A stretch of DNA of 56,185 bases from an uncultured Pseudomonadota bacterium (GCA_903928965.1 CAIYSZ010000072.1:1-56185); one strand, 5' to 3'; positions 27,858 to 35,462 are shown, numbered from the stretch's first letter. Notes: a model not told the origin generated them from the sequence alone. Made by a program: numbers and translations.

Positions 27858-28119
27858 CAGCCTTAAACTCCGTCAAAACATCCGGCAAATTGTAATATTT
27901 TCCGTGTCTTAAGTTTAGCCGAAATTGTCGCCGCGGTAAATTACGCGCCTAAAAAAGTCAAGCGCCAAAAATGTTACAAAAATAATGTGTGAATTATGAC
28001 AATCTTCCTATGGTTTTTAGGCGGCAGCCTAAGAAGGCCTTGAATTTTCGTAAAACCCCATTTATGGCATAAATCGTGCTATATTATTCGCGGCGCCAAG
28101 GCGTCGCAATTAAACTATT

Positions 28120-28170
28120 CGCCTGCCGCCCGCCTACGCCTATCCATGGCCGCGGCGGCAGGCGCTTTTT
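28120..28170 (+). terminator. Intrinsic terminator in the leader of the small membrane protein gene
   Basis: Perfect 10-bp stem (28120-28129 with 28155-28164, CGCCTGCCGC) followed by C and TTTTT, only 29 nt before an ATG with its own GGAG. A TATATT at 28080-28085 could be the -10 box of the leader. A further short stem, AAGCC/GGCTT at 28171-28186, abuts the ribosome site. Either an attenuator or a separate short RNA of about 80 nt. Confidence 0.65.
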
Positions 28171-28198
28171 AAGCCCAAGAGGCTTTGGAGTTACAACT

Positions 28199-28486
28199 AT
28201 GTCTGAATTTTTAACTGTAATGGCGCTGCTGTTCGCGGCCTACATTTTCGTTCCAGCCGCCTGGTATGCCAAATTTATGCCGAAATCCGAAACCGTGGTC
28301 ATCGCCGCGGCGGAAACAGCGCCCGCCGCCAAAACGCCGGAGGACTCCATGTTGAGACGGCATTACATGACCCAATTACAAAGCGAAATTGAACGCGAGC
28401 TAGGGCCGCGTCCAACTGATTTTAATTTGCGCCGGCACCACGACGGCTTGGTCGCCGCCAAATTGGTCAGCCGCTTGCAAGCTTAA
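28199..28486 (+). CDS. Small single-span membrane protein, unknown function
   Basis: A 95-residue protein with one N-terminal transmembrane helix (about residues 4-25, FLTVMALLFAAYIFVPAAWYA), an Ala-rich linker and a charged cytoplasmic or periplasmic part (HYMTQLQSEIERELGPRPTDF). The ATG has GGAG eight bases upstream. I do not recognise the family. Its leader holds a hairpin with a T tail, which suggests attenuation. Codon use looks like its neighbours. Confidence 0.65.
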   Translation: MSEFLTVMALLFAAYIFVPAAWYAKFMPKSETVVIAAAETAPAAKTPEDSMLRRHYMTQLQSEIERELGPRPTDFNLRRHHDGLVAAKLVSRLQA

Positions 28487-28600
28487 ACGCATTGCCTTGC
28501 CGGCGGCGGCCGAGGCCGAGGCCGTCGCCGTCGCCGCAGTCTAAGCGGCTAACAAGACAAGGCCGTTCGCTACCCATGACTAAATACCTAGAGACTTATT

Positions 28601-28697
28601 GTTAAGTGCTTCGCGGTCAGTTCGTCGGTAATCAACGCATTGTAATTCAATAGGTTGTGTTGCTTGTGTGATGCAAGCGGACTCTCGCTTGTTCATT
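28601..28697 (-). repeat. Intergenic repeat copy X, inverted
   Basis: Read on the minus strand this resembles the start of the unit at 29795-29890: shared CGAGAGTCCG, TTGCAT, ACAATGCG, GATT, ACGAACT and GCGAAGCA in the same order and spacing. It lies before the cytochrome gene, while the two other copies lie after it in the opposite orientation. Confidence 0.7.
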
Positions 28698-28714
28698 TAA
28701 CAGCGTATAAGTTC

Positions 28715-28768
28715 CACGCGAAATAGTAAATGATTAATTTACTATTTTACTCTGGTAAATTCCGCGTG
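28715..28768 (+). promoter_or_regulatory. Nested palindrome upstream of the cytochrome gene
   Basis: An 11-bp perfect stem, AAATAGTAAAT (28721-28731) with ATTTACTATTT (28737-28747), lies inside an outer CACGCG (28715-28720) and CGCGTG (28763-28768). A competing pair AATTTAC (28736-28742) with GTAAATT (28755-28761) excludes the inner stem. Operator or RNA switch; no known class recognised. Confidence 0.5.
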
Positions 28769-28822
28769 CTGCCGGATTAAACCGATATAATCGAACTTTA
28801 CTATGTTTGCCGGAGGTTGACC

Positions 28823-29725
28823 ATGCGCGATTTACCAACCCTAAGACAAATGGACACGCCGCTGAAAGTGCTGTTTACCGGTTATCTTACCACCGTGGCG
28901 GTAGGCTATTTAATGGCTTTGATTCAAATTCTATTTACCCACGGCATGGCGGACGGAAAATTCGGCTTATCCATTGAAGATATCGTTTATTCCTATTACG
29001 GTAACCGTTCCGGTACGGTATTGGAAACTCAGTTGAACGGCGCAATGAAGGAAAACGCCTCGGAACAAGAGCGTTTTCAAATCATACAGTGGGTTCGCGA
29101 CGGGGCCGACAAGGACGAATACGCCGACAGAGGCGTCGACAAGATCATCAAGGAACGTTGCGTCATGTGTCACAATAAGGAGTCCGCGCTGCCGGACTTT
29201 ACAAATTTCGCGGTGCTGAAAGAGTTGAGTAAACAAGACACCGGCGCCACGTTTAGCTCCTTGACGCGCGTGTCACATATCCACTTGTTCGGCATTGCTT
29301 TTATTTTCATGTTCGTCGGCCTGATTTTTAGCTTTGCCGAAACCAGTTCGCCAAGGCTTAAGTCCTTGGCCATCGGCATGCCGTATATATTTCTATTGGC
29401 CGATATTCTTTCATGGTGGCTGACCAAGCTGTCGCCGAATTTTGCCTTGTTGGTGATTCTGGCGGGTTCCGGTATGGCCATGTCTTTTGCCTACATGTGG
29501 TTGGTGTCGGTGCTTGAAATGTGGCTGTATCCTAAAGTTTTTCTGAACGCACAGGGCGAACCCTATCCGGCCTGGGAACAGCTGCTAGCGGATAAATACC
29601 ATGCTTATGGCGGGCCGGATAAAGTCAAGCGATTGATCGGATTCGGCAAGGATTTATTTGCCACTCTCCTACCGCAATTGCTAAAGTTATGGCGGCAGTT
29701 GCTTGAACGAGTGAAGCGTAAATAA
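28823..29725 (+). CDS. Membrane protein with a c-type haem site, function unknown
   Basis: A 300-residue protein with a first transmembrane helix (about 15-38), a periplasmic loop carrying one haem-binding CVMCH (113-117), and three further helices (about 156-172, 182-199, 206-230) before a basic cytoplasmic tail (LLKLWRQLLERVKRK). The loop has IVYSYYGNRSG, which I associate with a conserved but uncharacterised cytochrome-like family in proteobacteria. The ATG at 28823 follows GGAGG and is preferred to an in-frame TTG two codons earlier. It is a single gene, flanked by inverted copies of an intergenic repeat. Role in electron transfer is inferred only from the haem motif. Confidence 0.75.
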   Translation: MRDLPTLRQMDTPLKVLFTGYLTTVAVGYLMALIQILFTHGMADGKFGLSIEDIVYSYYGNRSGTVLETQLNGAMKENASEQERFQIIQWVRDGADKDEYADRGVDKIIKERCVMCHNKESALPDFTNFAVLKELSKQDTGATFSSLTRVSHIHLFGIAFIFMFVGLIFSFAETSSPRLKSLAIGMPYIFLLADILSWWLTKLSPNFALLVILAGSGMAMSFAYMWLVSVLEMWLYPKVFLNAQGEPYPAWEQLLADKYHAYGGPDKVKRLIGFGKDLFATLLPQLLKLWRQLLERVKRK

Positions 29726-29763
29726 ACGCGCGGTTTTCTTTGAACCTAAAAACCAGATTGTTG

Positions 29764-29781
29764 TTCCCGCGCAAGCGGGAA
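29764..29781. repeat. REP-like hairpin
   Basis: TTCCCGC-GCAA-GCGGGAA, a perfect 7-bp stem with a tetraloop, followed by CCCA. This resembles the widespread TTCCCGCG..AGCGGGAA intergenic palindromes of proteobacteria. It lies 38 bp after the cytochrome stop codon and may also end its transcript. Confidence 0.65.
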
Positions 29782-29814
29782 CCCAGTGATAACTGAACAG
29801 CCGAGAGTCCGTTT

Positions 29815-30102
29815 GCATTACAGGGGTAACGCAAGTTATCGATTCACAATGCGCCGATTGCAAACGAACTTGACGCGAAGCATTTATCCCCGCACGCTTG
29901 CGTCTATTATCCGAAGCTTAGGTTAATAAAGATAGGTTTTTCGCTTGGCTTTTTTTTGCATTACTGGTGAAGTGCAAGTTATTGATTCACCCTGCGTTGG
30001 TGGTGAGCGAACTTTCCGCGAAGCGCTTATCCCCGCACATTTGCGTCGCGTATCTGAAGCTAAGGTTAATCAAGATAGGTTTTATGGCTTGGCCTTTTTG
30101 CG
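29815..30102 (+). repeat. Tandem pair of about 144-bp intergenic repeats
   Basis: Unit 1 (29815-29957) and unit 2 (29958-30102) share in order GCATTAC, GCAAGTTAT, GATTCAC, CGAACTT, CGCGAAGC, TTATCCCCGCAC, TTGCGTC, GAAGCT, AGGTTAAT and AAGATAGGTTTT, and each ends with GGC plus a T run (29950-29957, 30094-30100 region). In both, TTATCCCCGCAC would form the loop of a hairpin (29872-29904 and 30017-30050). No coding potential is evident. Confidence 0.8.
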
Positions 30103-30112
30103 GTTAGGTTTA

Positions 30113-30721
30113 TTAATCTTCCGCGCCAAAACAATGCCGGTAATCCATGCACACTTCGCAAGACGGCGCTCTACAAACGTACAATCCCTCTTCCTCGCAC
30201 AGTTGCTTGTACAAGAATTTTTTCCATTTCATATCCTTGCCATTGCGTTGGCTTAGTTCCGGAAAATGCTCCAACAGCATGTGCGACAAATCCTGCCGGC
30301 TCCACAGCCCTAAATCCTGCCACAGATGGTTATTACCCAGGCAGGCGGCCACCAAAATTCCAATCAGACAAGCGGTGGTGGCTTGGTCGTCTTTGGCGTA
30401 ACGCGCCAGCAATTGCTCCAAATCCTGTTTTTCCAGCATGCGGCTATAATCGGCGGTCTTGCCGGACAGCGCCTTGCCGGACAGACAATAGCCGGAAAAA
30501 TGCCGTTGCAGTAAATCGTTAAATTGCGCTTGGGTTAAACCCAGAAAATCGGGTAATTCGCCCATGCCGGTCAGCCAACTGGCAATAATTTGCGCCAGCC
30601 AAACATCAGTGCGCGTCCGGCTGGCGCAAGCCATTAGCTCGTCAAAACACCTCCGGCGCAACAATTGCAAATCCTCGATTGATGCGGATTCTTGCGCTTG
30701 TAACATCGGAATGCAACTCAT
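30113..30721 (-). CDS. nifQ: Molybdenum-cofactor supply protein NifQ
   Basis: NifQ carries a Mo-Fe-S cluster and donates molybdenum for FeMo-cofactor synthesis on NifEN/NifH. The diagnostic C-x4-C-x2-C-x5-C is at the C terminus (CRAPSCEVCMDYRHC). The 202 residues are otherwise helical with NifQ-like MGELPDFLGL and CLIGILVAACLGNNHLWQDLGL. Last gene of a ferredoxin-ferredoxin-nifQ run, 29 bp behind the second ferredoxin. Confidence 0.93.
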   Translation of the reverse strand: MSCIPMLQAQESASIEDLQLLRRRCFDELMACASRTRTDVWLAQIIASWLTGMGELPDFLGLTQAQFNDLLQRHFSGYCLSGKALSGKTADYSRMLEKQDLEQLLARYAKDDQATTACLIGILVAACLGNNHLWQDLGLWSRQDLSHMLLEHFPELSQRNGKDMKWKKFLYKQLCEEEGLYVCRAPSCEVCMDYRHCFGAED

Positions 30722-30750
30722 GACGGGGCCTCTAGCTTAGGGTTATATTT

Positions 30751-31101
30751 TTAATATTCGACGCGAATATCCTCGTCGCGAACAATCATCTGGCAAGCCA
30801 AACGCCATTCGCAGGGCAAATCGTCAACAATCATTTTTTCCAACTCCTCGCTGCTAACCTTGCCTTGTTGTTTTAAAATGGTTTTTTCTTTTTCGGTCAA
30901 TGGACCCCCCATGCGTTCCAGTTTTTTGTCCAGACTGGTTACCCGCACCAGACAGGTACCGCACTCGCCATCCTCGCATTCAAACTGAATCGGAATTTTA
31001 TTTTCCCGCGCCAGTTTTAATAGCGTTTGAGTATGGCTGCCGGCAACCGCATAGACGGTCTTGTCCCGGTATTCCGGATTGGTGAATGTGACTAAAGCCA
31101 T
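30751..31101 (-). CDS. [2Fe-2S] ferredoxin, nif-associated
   Basis: 116-residue plant-type ferredoxin with C42, C47 and C50 (CEDGECGTC) and the fourth ligand near C103 (LACQ). The insert between third and fourth Cys is longer than in the neighbouring ferredoxin. It probably donates electrons in nitrogen fixation, given its position between a second ferredoxin gene (12 bp) and nifQ. Specific partner unknown. Confidence 0.88.
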   Translation of the reverse strand: MALVTFTNPEYRDKTVYAVAGSHTQTLLKLARENKIPIQFECEDGECGTCLVRVTSLDKKLERMGGPLTEKEKTILKQQGKVSSEELEKMIVDDLPCEWRLACQMIVRDEDIRVEY

Positions 31102-31113
31102 TTTCGTCTCCCT

Positions 31114-31422
<309 letters not shown>

Positions 31423-31491
31423 TCAACTATAATCCCGGCCGCCTCCAATCCGAGGACTAACCGGTTTGGAATCTTAACGATTCCCATATGC

Positions 31492-31582
31492 CATTGCCCT
31501 GCGGCAATGTTAACGCCGGTTTATCCGTAAACCGGCTAGCCGCCGCCCAAACGGCGGCTAAATACTCGATTCCGCGATTGCG
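31492..31582. repeat. Run of four adjacent hairpins
   Basis: CATTGCC-CTGC-GGCAATG (31492-31509), GCCGGTTTA-TCCG-TAAACCGGC (31515-31536), TAGCCGCCG-CCCAAA-CGGCGGCTA (31537-31560) and CCGC-GATT-GCGG (31571-31582) are all perfect. No T run follows on either strand. Function unknown; they end the space after the flavodiiron gene or precede the ferredoxin operon. Confidence 0.7.
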
Positions 31583-31596
31583 GGTATGTAAAAAAA

Positions 31597-31761
31597 TATG
31601 GGTAGCCTATGGCCTTAAAAACCGAGGATGTTTGTCAAAGGACGCCGTGAATACATCCGTGTAGGCTTGACGCCGGCATCCTAAGCTGGCGACGCCTTTC
31701 TCAAAGACTCTCGGTTCACAAGACCTTCCATATTTTATTAACGCCGTACTATTTGTTAGCC
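31597..31761. repeat. Dispersed intergenic repeat, copy B
   Basis: About 165 bp aligned with the copy upstream of mlaF (15638-15767), sharing GGACGCCGTGAAT, CATCC, TTCACAAGACCTT, ATTAAC and TTTGTTAGC. This copy has an extra middle block with inverted GACGCC/GGCGAC segments. On the minus strand it carries CCGAGAGTC, also present in the repeat near the cytochrome gene. Confidence 0.75.
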
Positions 31762-31775
31762 GCCAACGTTTTTTC

Positions 31776-33062
31776 TTACTGCAAATCCGCCAGATTGAGG
31801 CTTTTCGCCTCGCGCAATCCCATCAATTCTTGGGCCAACTCCAAGCCAAAGGCTTGGCACTCCAAAATTTCATCATCCGTGGGAATTAATTTGACCCGCA
31901 CGCCCGGCACCGGCACGCGCAGTTTCAAACCGCGCAAGCGGTCTTCAACCAGCCGCACGCCTTCGCCGGTCCAACCGTAGGAGCCGAACACGCCGCCCAA
32001 TTTGTTTTTCAAATTGACCACCGTCAGCGACGACAATAAATCCCAAATCGGTTTCACCGCGTCGCCGTTGATGGTCGGCGTGCCTAGAATCAAGCCATCG
32101 GCTTCTTCAATCAAATCCACGAACGGCGCTACTTCGCCGCCTTCCAAATCATAAAGCGACACGCGCACCTCATCGATTTGCATCGCGCCCTGGTAAATGG
32201 CTTCCGCCATGCGCCGGGTATTGCCGTAGGAGCTGATATAGAAAATCAGCAAGGTTTTTTGCCGCGGGCTGAGTTCACTGTGCAGGGCCGGGGTGGACAA
32301 TTGCCGGTAACGTTGAATGTAATGCAGCGGCCGGTCGCGTAAAATCGGCCCGTGGCTGGGCGCGATGAGCGTCAACGGCAAGGGTTGAATCAGCTCCAGG
32401 GCGCGTAGCACATATTCCTTGAACGGCCGCATGATGTGAGCGTAGTAATATTCAAAGGAAAACCTAAAATCACCGACTTGGTCGTTGAATAAACGGCTGT
32501 CGCAGAAATGGCAACCGAATACGTCGCCGGAAAACAATAAAGTTTCTTCCGGCGAATAGGTGCATTGGGTGTCGGGCCAATGCAAAAACGGGGTGTGCAG
32601 AAAGTGCAGGCTGCGGTCGCCCAAGGAAACCGAGTCGCCGGTGGTGACTGGGGTATAGGCGAGTTCTTCCTTTTTTAGCAAGCCCTTCAACATGGATTGG
32701 GCTTTTTGTGAAATGAACAGGCGCGCCTTCGGCGCGCGCTTCAGTAACTCAGGCAGGGCGCCGGTGTGGTCCGGCTCCAGGTGGTTTAATATGATGAACT
32801 TAATTTCGTCGTAATCCGCCACGCTTTCCAAGCGGGAAAAAAAATCCTGCGCAAAGCCTTCTTTCACCGTATCAATTATCGCCACCCCCTCGCTGCCGCG
32901 GATCAGGTAGGCGTTATAACTGGTGCCGTTGGCGGTGCGGAGGATGATGTCGAACGTACGTAAATTCGGGTCCAGCGCGCCTATCCAATGCACGCGTTCA
33001 GACACCCGCACCGCTTGCGGCTGTCCTGAGGCGTTAAACAATTGGGCGTGGGCGCTAGGCAT
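31776..33062 (-). CDS. Flavodiiron protein in the nif operon
   Basis: A-type flavoprotein reducing O2 or NO. The N-terminal metallo-beta-lactamase-like domain has the diiron ligands H94-x-E96-x-D98-H99 (NHLEPDH), H161, D180 and H237. From about residue 270 a flavodoxin domain follows (ISSYGNTRRMAEAI). No C-terminal rubredoxin is fused. The ATG at 33062 overlaps the nifO stop codon, giving 428 residues and translational coupling. A longer start lies inside nifO. In this context a role in removing O2 near nitrogenase is likely but inferred. Confidence 0.88.
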   Translation of the reverse strand: MPSAHAQLFNASGQPQAVRVSERVHWIGALDPNLRTFDIILRTANGTSYNAYLIRGSEGVAIIDTVKEGFAQDFFSRLESVADYDEIKFIILNHLEPDHTGALPELLKRAPKARLFISQKAQSMLKGLLKKEELAYTPVTTGDSVSLGDRSLHFLHTPFLHWPDTQCTYSPEETLLFSGDVFGCHFCDSRLFNDQVGDFRFSFEYYYAHIMRPFKEYVLRALELIQPLPLTLIAPSHGPILRDRPLHYIQRYRQLSTPALHSELSPRQKTLLIFYISSYGNTRRMAEAIYQGAMQIDEVRVSLYDLEGGEVAPFVDLIEEADGLILGTPTINGDAVKPIWDLLSSLTVVNLKNKLGGVFGSYGWTGEGVRLVEDRLRGLKLRVPVPGVRVKLIPTDDEILECQAFGLELAQELMGLREAKSLNLADLQ

Positions 33063-33483
33063 TGTCGCCGCCCGCTTTGTCAGGCCGTGTTTGGCGCGGA
33101 CAATTTTCCAAGTCCGTTCCGGTCGACTCAACGTTTAGCCAAGCGGCGATCAAATCCTGATCAAATCCGGAACAACGCCGGCCGTTACATTCGATGAGCG
33201 GCCGGCGGATCAAAATCGGTTGCGCGGCCATGGCCGCCAGCGCTTGTTCGGCGTTCAAGGCGCTGGGGTCGACGTCGCCGTTTTTGATCGCCGGGGCGCT
33301 GGGATTGAACCATTCCGCCACCGGCCGATCCCCAAAAAAACCGCGCAAAGCGTCGAGTTGCGTCGCCCAGTCGCAGTTGAGCAAGTCGTGCACGATCAAC
33401 TCATGCCCGGCCTCGCGCAACAACTGCTTTTGCCGGGTGTTATTGATACATCCCGGCTTTTCATAGAACTGAATAAGGGCCAT
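33055..33483 (-). CDS. nifO: ArsC-like nitrogenase-associated protein NifO
   Basis: A 142-residue thioredoxin-fold protein of the ArsC/Spx superfamily beginning IQFYEKPGCINNTRQKQLL, with the family's RRPLIE near residue 92. In Azotobacter the same order nifB-fdxN-nifO occurs, where nifO affects molybdenum handling between nitrogenase and nitrate reductase. It lies 2 bp after the ferredoxin gene and overlaps the flavodiiron gene. Confidence 0.85.
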   Translation of the reverse strand: MALIQFYEKPGCINNTRQKQLLREAGHELIVHDLLNCDWATQLDALRGFFGDRPVAEWFNPSAPAIKNGDVDPSALNAEQALAAMAAQPILIRRPLIECNGRRCSGFDQDLIAAWLNVESTGTDLENCPRQTRPDKAGGDNA

Positions 33484-33485
33484 GC

Positions 33486-33764
33486 CTAATGCGCTTGCAA
33501 TTCGGCCATTACCTCCGCCATCCTTTCGGGGGGAATGCCGGTCAAGGAACCCGGCGGATTCAACGGCGCGCCAAGCGAATCCACGATAGCGCCCTCAATC
33601 GGACAAATACTTGCGCATTGCGCATCCGGAAAATCGTCCTCGCATTCAGTGCATTTGCGCGGATTGATTTTAAAATGCGGTTTTGCTTCGTAAATGGCCT
33701 TACTTGGACACAAAGGTTCACAAGCGTAGCAATTGACGCAGGTTTCGATAATTTTCAGCGCCAT
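33486..33764 (-). CDS. fdxN: 4Fe-4S ferredoxin FdxN type
   Basis: 92-residue bacterial-type ferredoxin with two cluster-binding sets: CVNCYACEPLCP near the N terminus and CTECEDDFPDAQCASICP with a longer spacer, as in FdxN/VnfF-like nif ferredoxins. It lies 9 bp behind nifB and probably supplies electrons to NifB or to nitrogenase. Confidence 0.92.
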   Translation of the reverse strand: MALKIIETCVNCYACEPLCPSKAIYEAKPHFKINPRKCTECEDDFPDAQCASICPIEGAIVDSLGAPLNPPGSLTGIPPERMAEVMAELQAH

Positions 33765-33773
33765 GACAGCCCC

Positions 33774-35261
33774 CTACGCGCTAGCGCGTTCTAATTCGTT
33801 GCTCGGCTCCAATTTACCTGCCGCCGCCATTTCTTTGTAAACCGCGATAACCGCTTGCTCTATCGGCTCCATGGCGTGCTCGCCGTTGGGTATGATGCCG
33901 GCTTGCTCCAGCATATCCCATGGTTCGTAGCCGATTTTGGAGCACAACACCGTTTCGCAACCTTCCAGACTGCGAATAGTGCGCTGCAACGCGGATTCCG
34001 CTTCGCCGCAAGTGCTGTCGCCGCCGCAATATTGATCGGTTTTGCGATGGCTGATGAAACGCACGCCGTCCGGAGAGGCTTCGTAAATCAAAAACTCTTT
34101 GGCGTGACCGAAATGCACGTTGATCAAGCCTTGGCCGCTGGTGGCCACTGCCATCAACACCGGGCGGGTTTGCAGCTTCTCTTCCTGCGCGAATTGAGCG
34201 TGCGCGTCGGCCTTGGCCGAGCGCTTGCTGTGCATTTCCTCGGCGATGGCCTCGTGTATCACCTTGCGTTTTTCCATCGCCGCTTGGTAATCGATTTCCA
34301 TTTCCTCGATTTTGTCCATGGTGAACTCGTCGCCGCGGTCTTCGCCCAATAGACCGACCGCGTCGGCGCGACATTGCCGGCAGTGCCGCATCATGTTCAT
34401 GTCGCCGGAACAATCGTCTTGCAAGGCTTGCAATTCAAGCGGGGTTGGTCCGCGTTGACCCATGACGCCATAGAAGGTGCCGTGTTCGGCTTCCGCGATC
34501 AACGGCATCACATTATGTAAAAACGCGCCTTTGGCCTTGACGATTTTGCTCACCTCGGCCAAATGTTTGTCATTGACGCCCGGAATCATCACCGAGTTGA
34601 CCTTCACCAAAATACCTTTCGCCACCAGCATTTCGAGACCTTTTTGTTGCTGCTCGATCAGAATCTTCGCGCCCTTCACGCCCTTGATGCGGCGGTTGTT
34701 CCAGAAAATCCACGGATAAATCTTGGCTCCGATTTCAGGGTCCACGCAGTTGATGGTAATGGTGACGTGGTCGATGTTATGCTTGGACAATTCCTCCACC
34801 GATTGCGGCAGCGCCAAACCATTCGTGGATACGCACAATTTAATGTCCGGCGCTTCGTCGCTCAGGCGGCGGAAGGTCTCGAACGTCCGCTCCGGGTTGG
34901 CCAGCGGGTCACCGGGGCCGGCGATGCCAAGAACCGTCATTTGCGGAATGTTAGCCGCTACCGCTTTGGTTTTCTTGACCGCTTGATCCGGAGTCAACAA
35001 TTCGGACACCACGCCGGGGCGCGATTCGTTGGCGCAATCATATTTGCGGTTACAATAATGGCATTGAATATTGCAAGCCGGCGCCACCGCCACGTGCATG
35101 CGCGCGAAATAATGATGCGCGTCTTCGGAATAGCAAGGATGGTTTTCCACCTTGGCGCGGATTTCATCACTTAAATGATTCAGTTGATCATCGGTAGAAC
35201 CGCATGAACCTGCCGAGCAGCCGCTGGCCGCGGGTTTTTCGTTTAAAACTGGCAATTCCAT
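33774..35261 (-). CDS. nifB: Nitrogenase cofactor biosynthesis protein NifB
   Basis: Radical SAM enzyme that forms NifB-co, the [8Fe-9S-C] precursor of all nitrogenase cofactors. The SAM cluster motif is C63-x3-C67-x2-C70 (CNIQCHYC), followed by GIAGPGDPLANP. The C-terminal NifX/NafY-like domain (about 380-480) is present, so it is the fused NifB form. Length 495. Promoter with sigma54 and NifA-type sites lies directly upstream. The structural genes nifHDK are not in this window. Confidence 0.97.
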   Translation of the reverse strand: MELPVLNEKPAASGCSAGSCGSTDDQLNHLSDEIRAKVENHPCYSEDAHHYFARMHVAVAPACNIQCHYCNRKYDCANESRPGVVSELLTPDQAVKKTKAVAANIPQMTVLGIAGPGDPLANPERTFETFRRLSDEAPDIKLCVSTNGLALPQSVEELSKHNIDHVTITINCVDPEIGAKIYPWIFWNNRRIKGVKGAKILIEQQQKGLEMLVAKGILVKVNSVMIPGVNDKHLAEVSKIVKAKGAFLHNVMPLIAEAEHGTFYGVMGQRGPTPLELQALQDDCSGDMNMMRHCRQCRADAVGLLGEDRGDEFTMDKIEEMEIDYQAAMEKRKVIHEAIAEEMHSKRSAKADAHAQFAQEEKLQTRPVLMAVATSGQGLINVHFGHAKEFLIYEASPDGVRFISHRKTDQYCGGDSTCGEAESALQRTIRSLEGCETVLCSKIGYEPWDMLEQAGIIPNGEHAMEPIEQAVIAVYKEMAAAGKLEPSNELERASA

Positions 35262-35294
35262 AAATCTCTCCTAACGGGTTGGTTATCAGAGTCA

Positions 35295-35312
35295 ATGCAT
35301 AGTGCATGCCAA
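35295..35312 (-). promoter_or_regulatory. Sigma54 promoter of nifB
   Basis: Minus strand TTGGCATGCACTATGCAT: the GG at -24 and GC at -12 are separated by exactly 10 nt. The transcript would begin near 35285, leaving a leader of about 24 nt with AGGAGAG before nifB. Confidence 0.85.
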
Positions 35313-35372
35313 CTTTTAAAGCTATCTATCTTAATGATAGATATATGATTTTTTATTATTTGGCGGGTATGT

Positions 35373-35411
35373 TGTGAGATGTAGGACATGAATTATGTTG
35401 GGTAAAGCACA
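35373..35411 (-). promoter_or_regulatory. Two NifA upstream activator sites
   Basis: Two exact TGT-N10-ACA motifs at 35373-35388 and 35396-35411, with starts 23 bp apart, 61-99 bp upstream of the -24 element of nifB. This is the classical enhancer arrangement for NifA. Confidence 0.8.
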
Positions 35412-35429
35412 ATTCACATCATGCATATA

Positions 35430-35446
35430 GTTGCGTATTGCGCAAC
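35430..35446. promoter_or_regulatory. Possible HigA operator
   Basis: GTTGCG-TATTG-CGCAAC, a perfect inverted repeat 17 bp before the old higB start codon, where HigA usually binds. Located between the nifB enhancers and the toxin-antitoxin remnant. Confidence 0.4.
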
Positions 35447-35462
35447 ATGCTAGAATCCCGGC

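Larger units (their letters stand above)
28487..28822. other. 336-bp gap before the cytochrome gene
   Basis: No gene is seen. It begins with short GC-rich repetitions (GCCGAGGCCGAGGCCGTCGCCGTCGCC read in parts near 28510-28535), then contains an inverted copy of the repeat also found after the cytochrome gene (28601-28697) and a nested palindrome at 28715-28768. Confidence 0.5.
29726..30112. other. 387-bp repeat-filled gap between the cytochrome gene and nifQ
   Basis: No gene is seen. It holds a perfect hairpin at 29764-29781, the conserved repeat start from about 29795, and two tandem imperfect units at 29815-29957 and 29958-30102. It separates the convergent cytochrome gene and the nifQ operon. 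Confidence 0.7.

Noticed and set aside
28017..28032. TTAGGC-GGCA-GCCTAA hairpin as a terminator
   Set aside because: The T run lies before the stem on the plus strand and the A run after it on the minus strand, so it fits neither direction.
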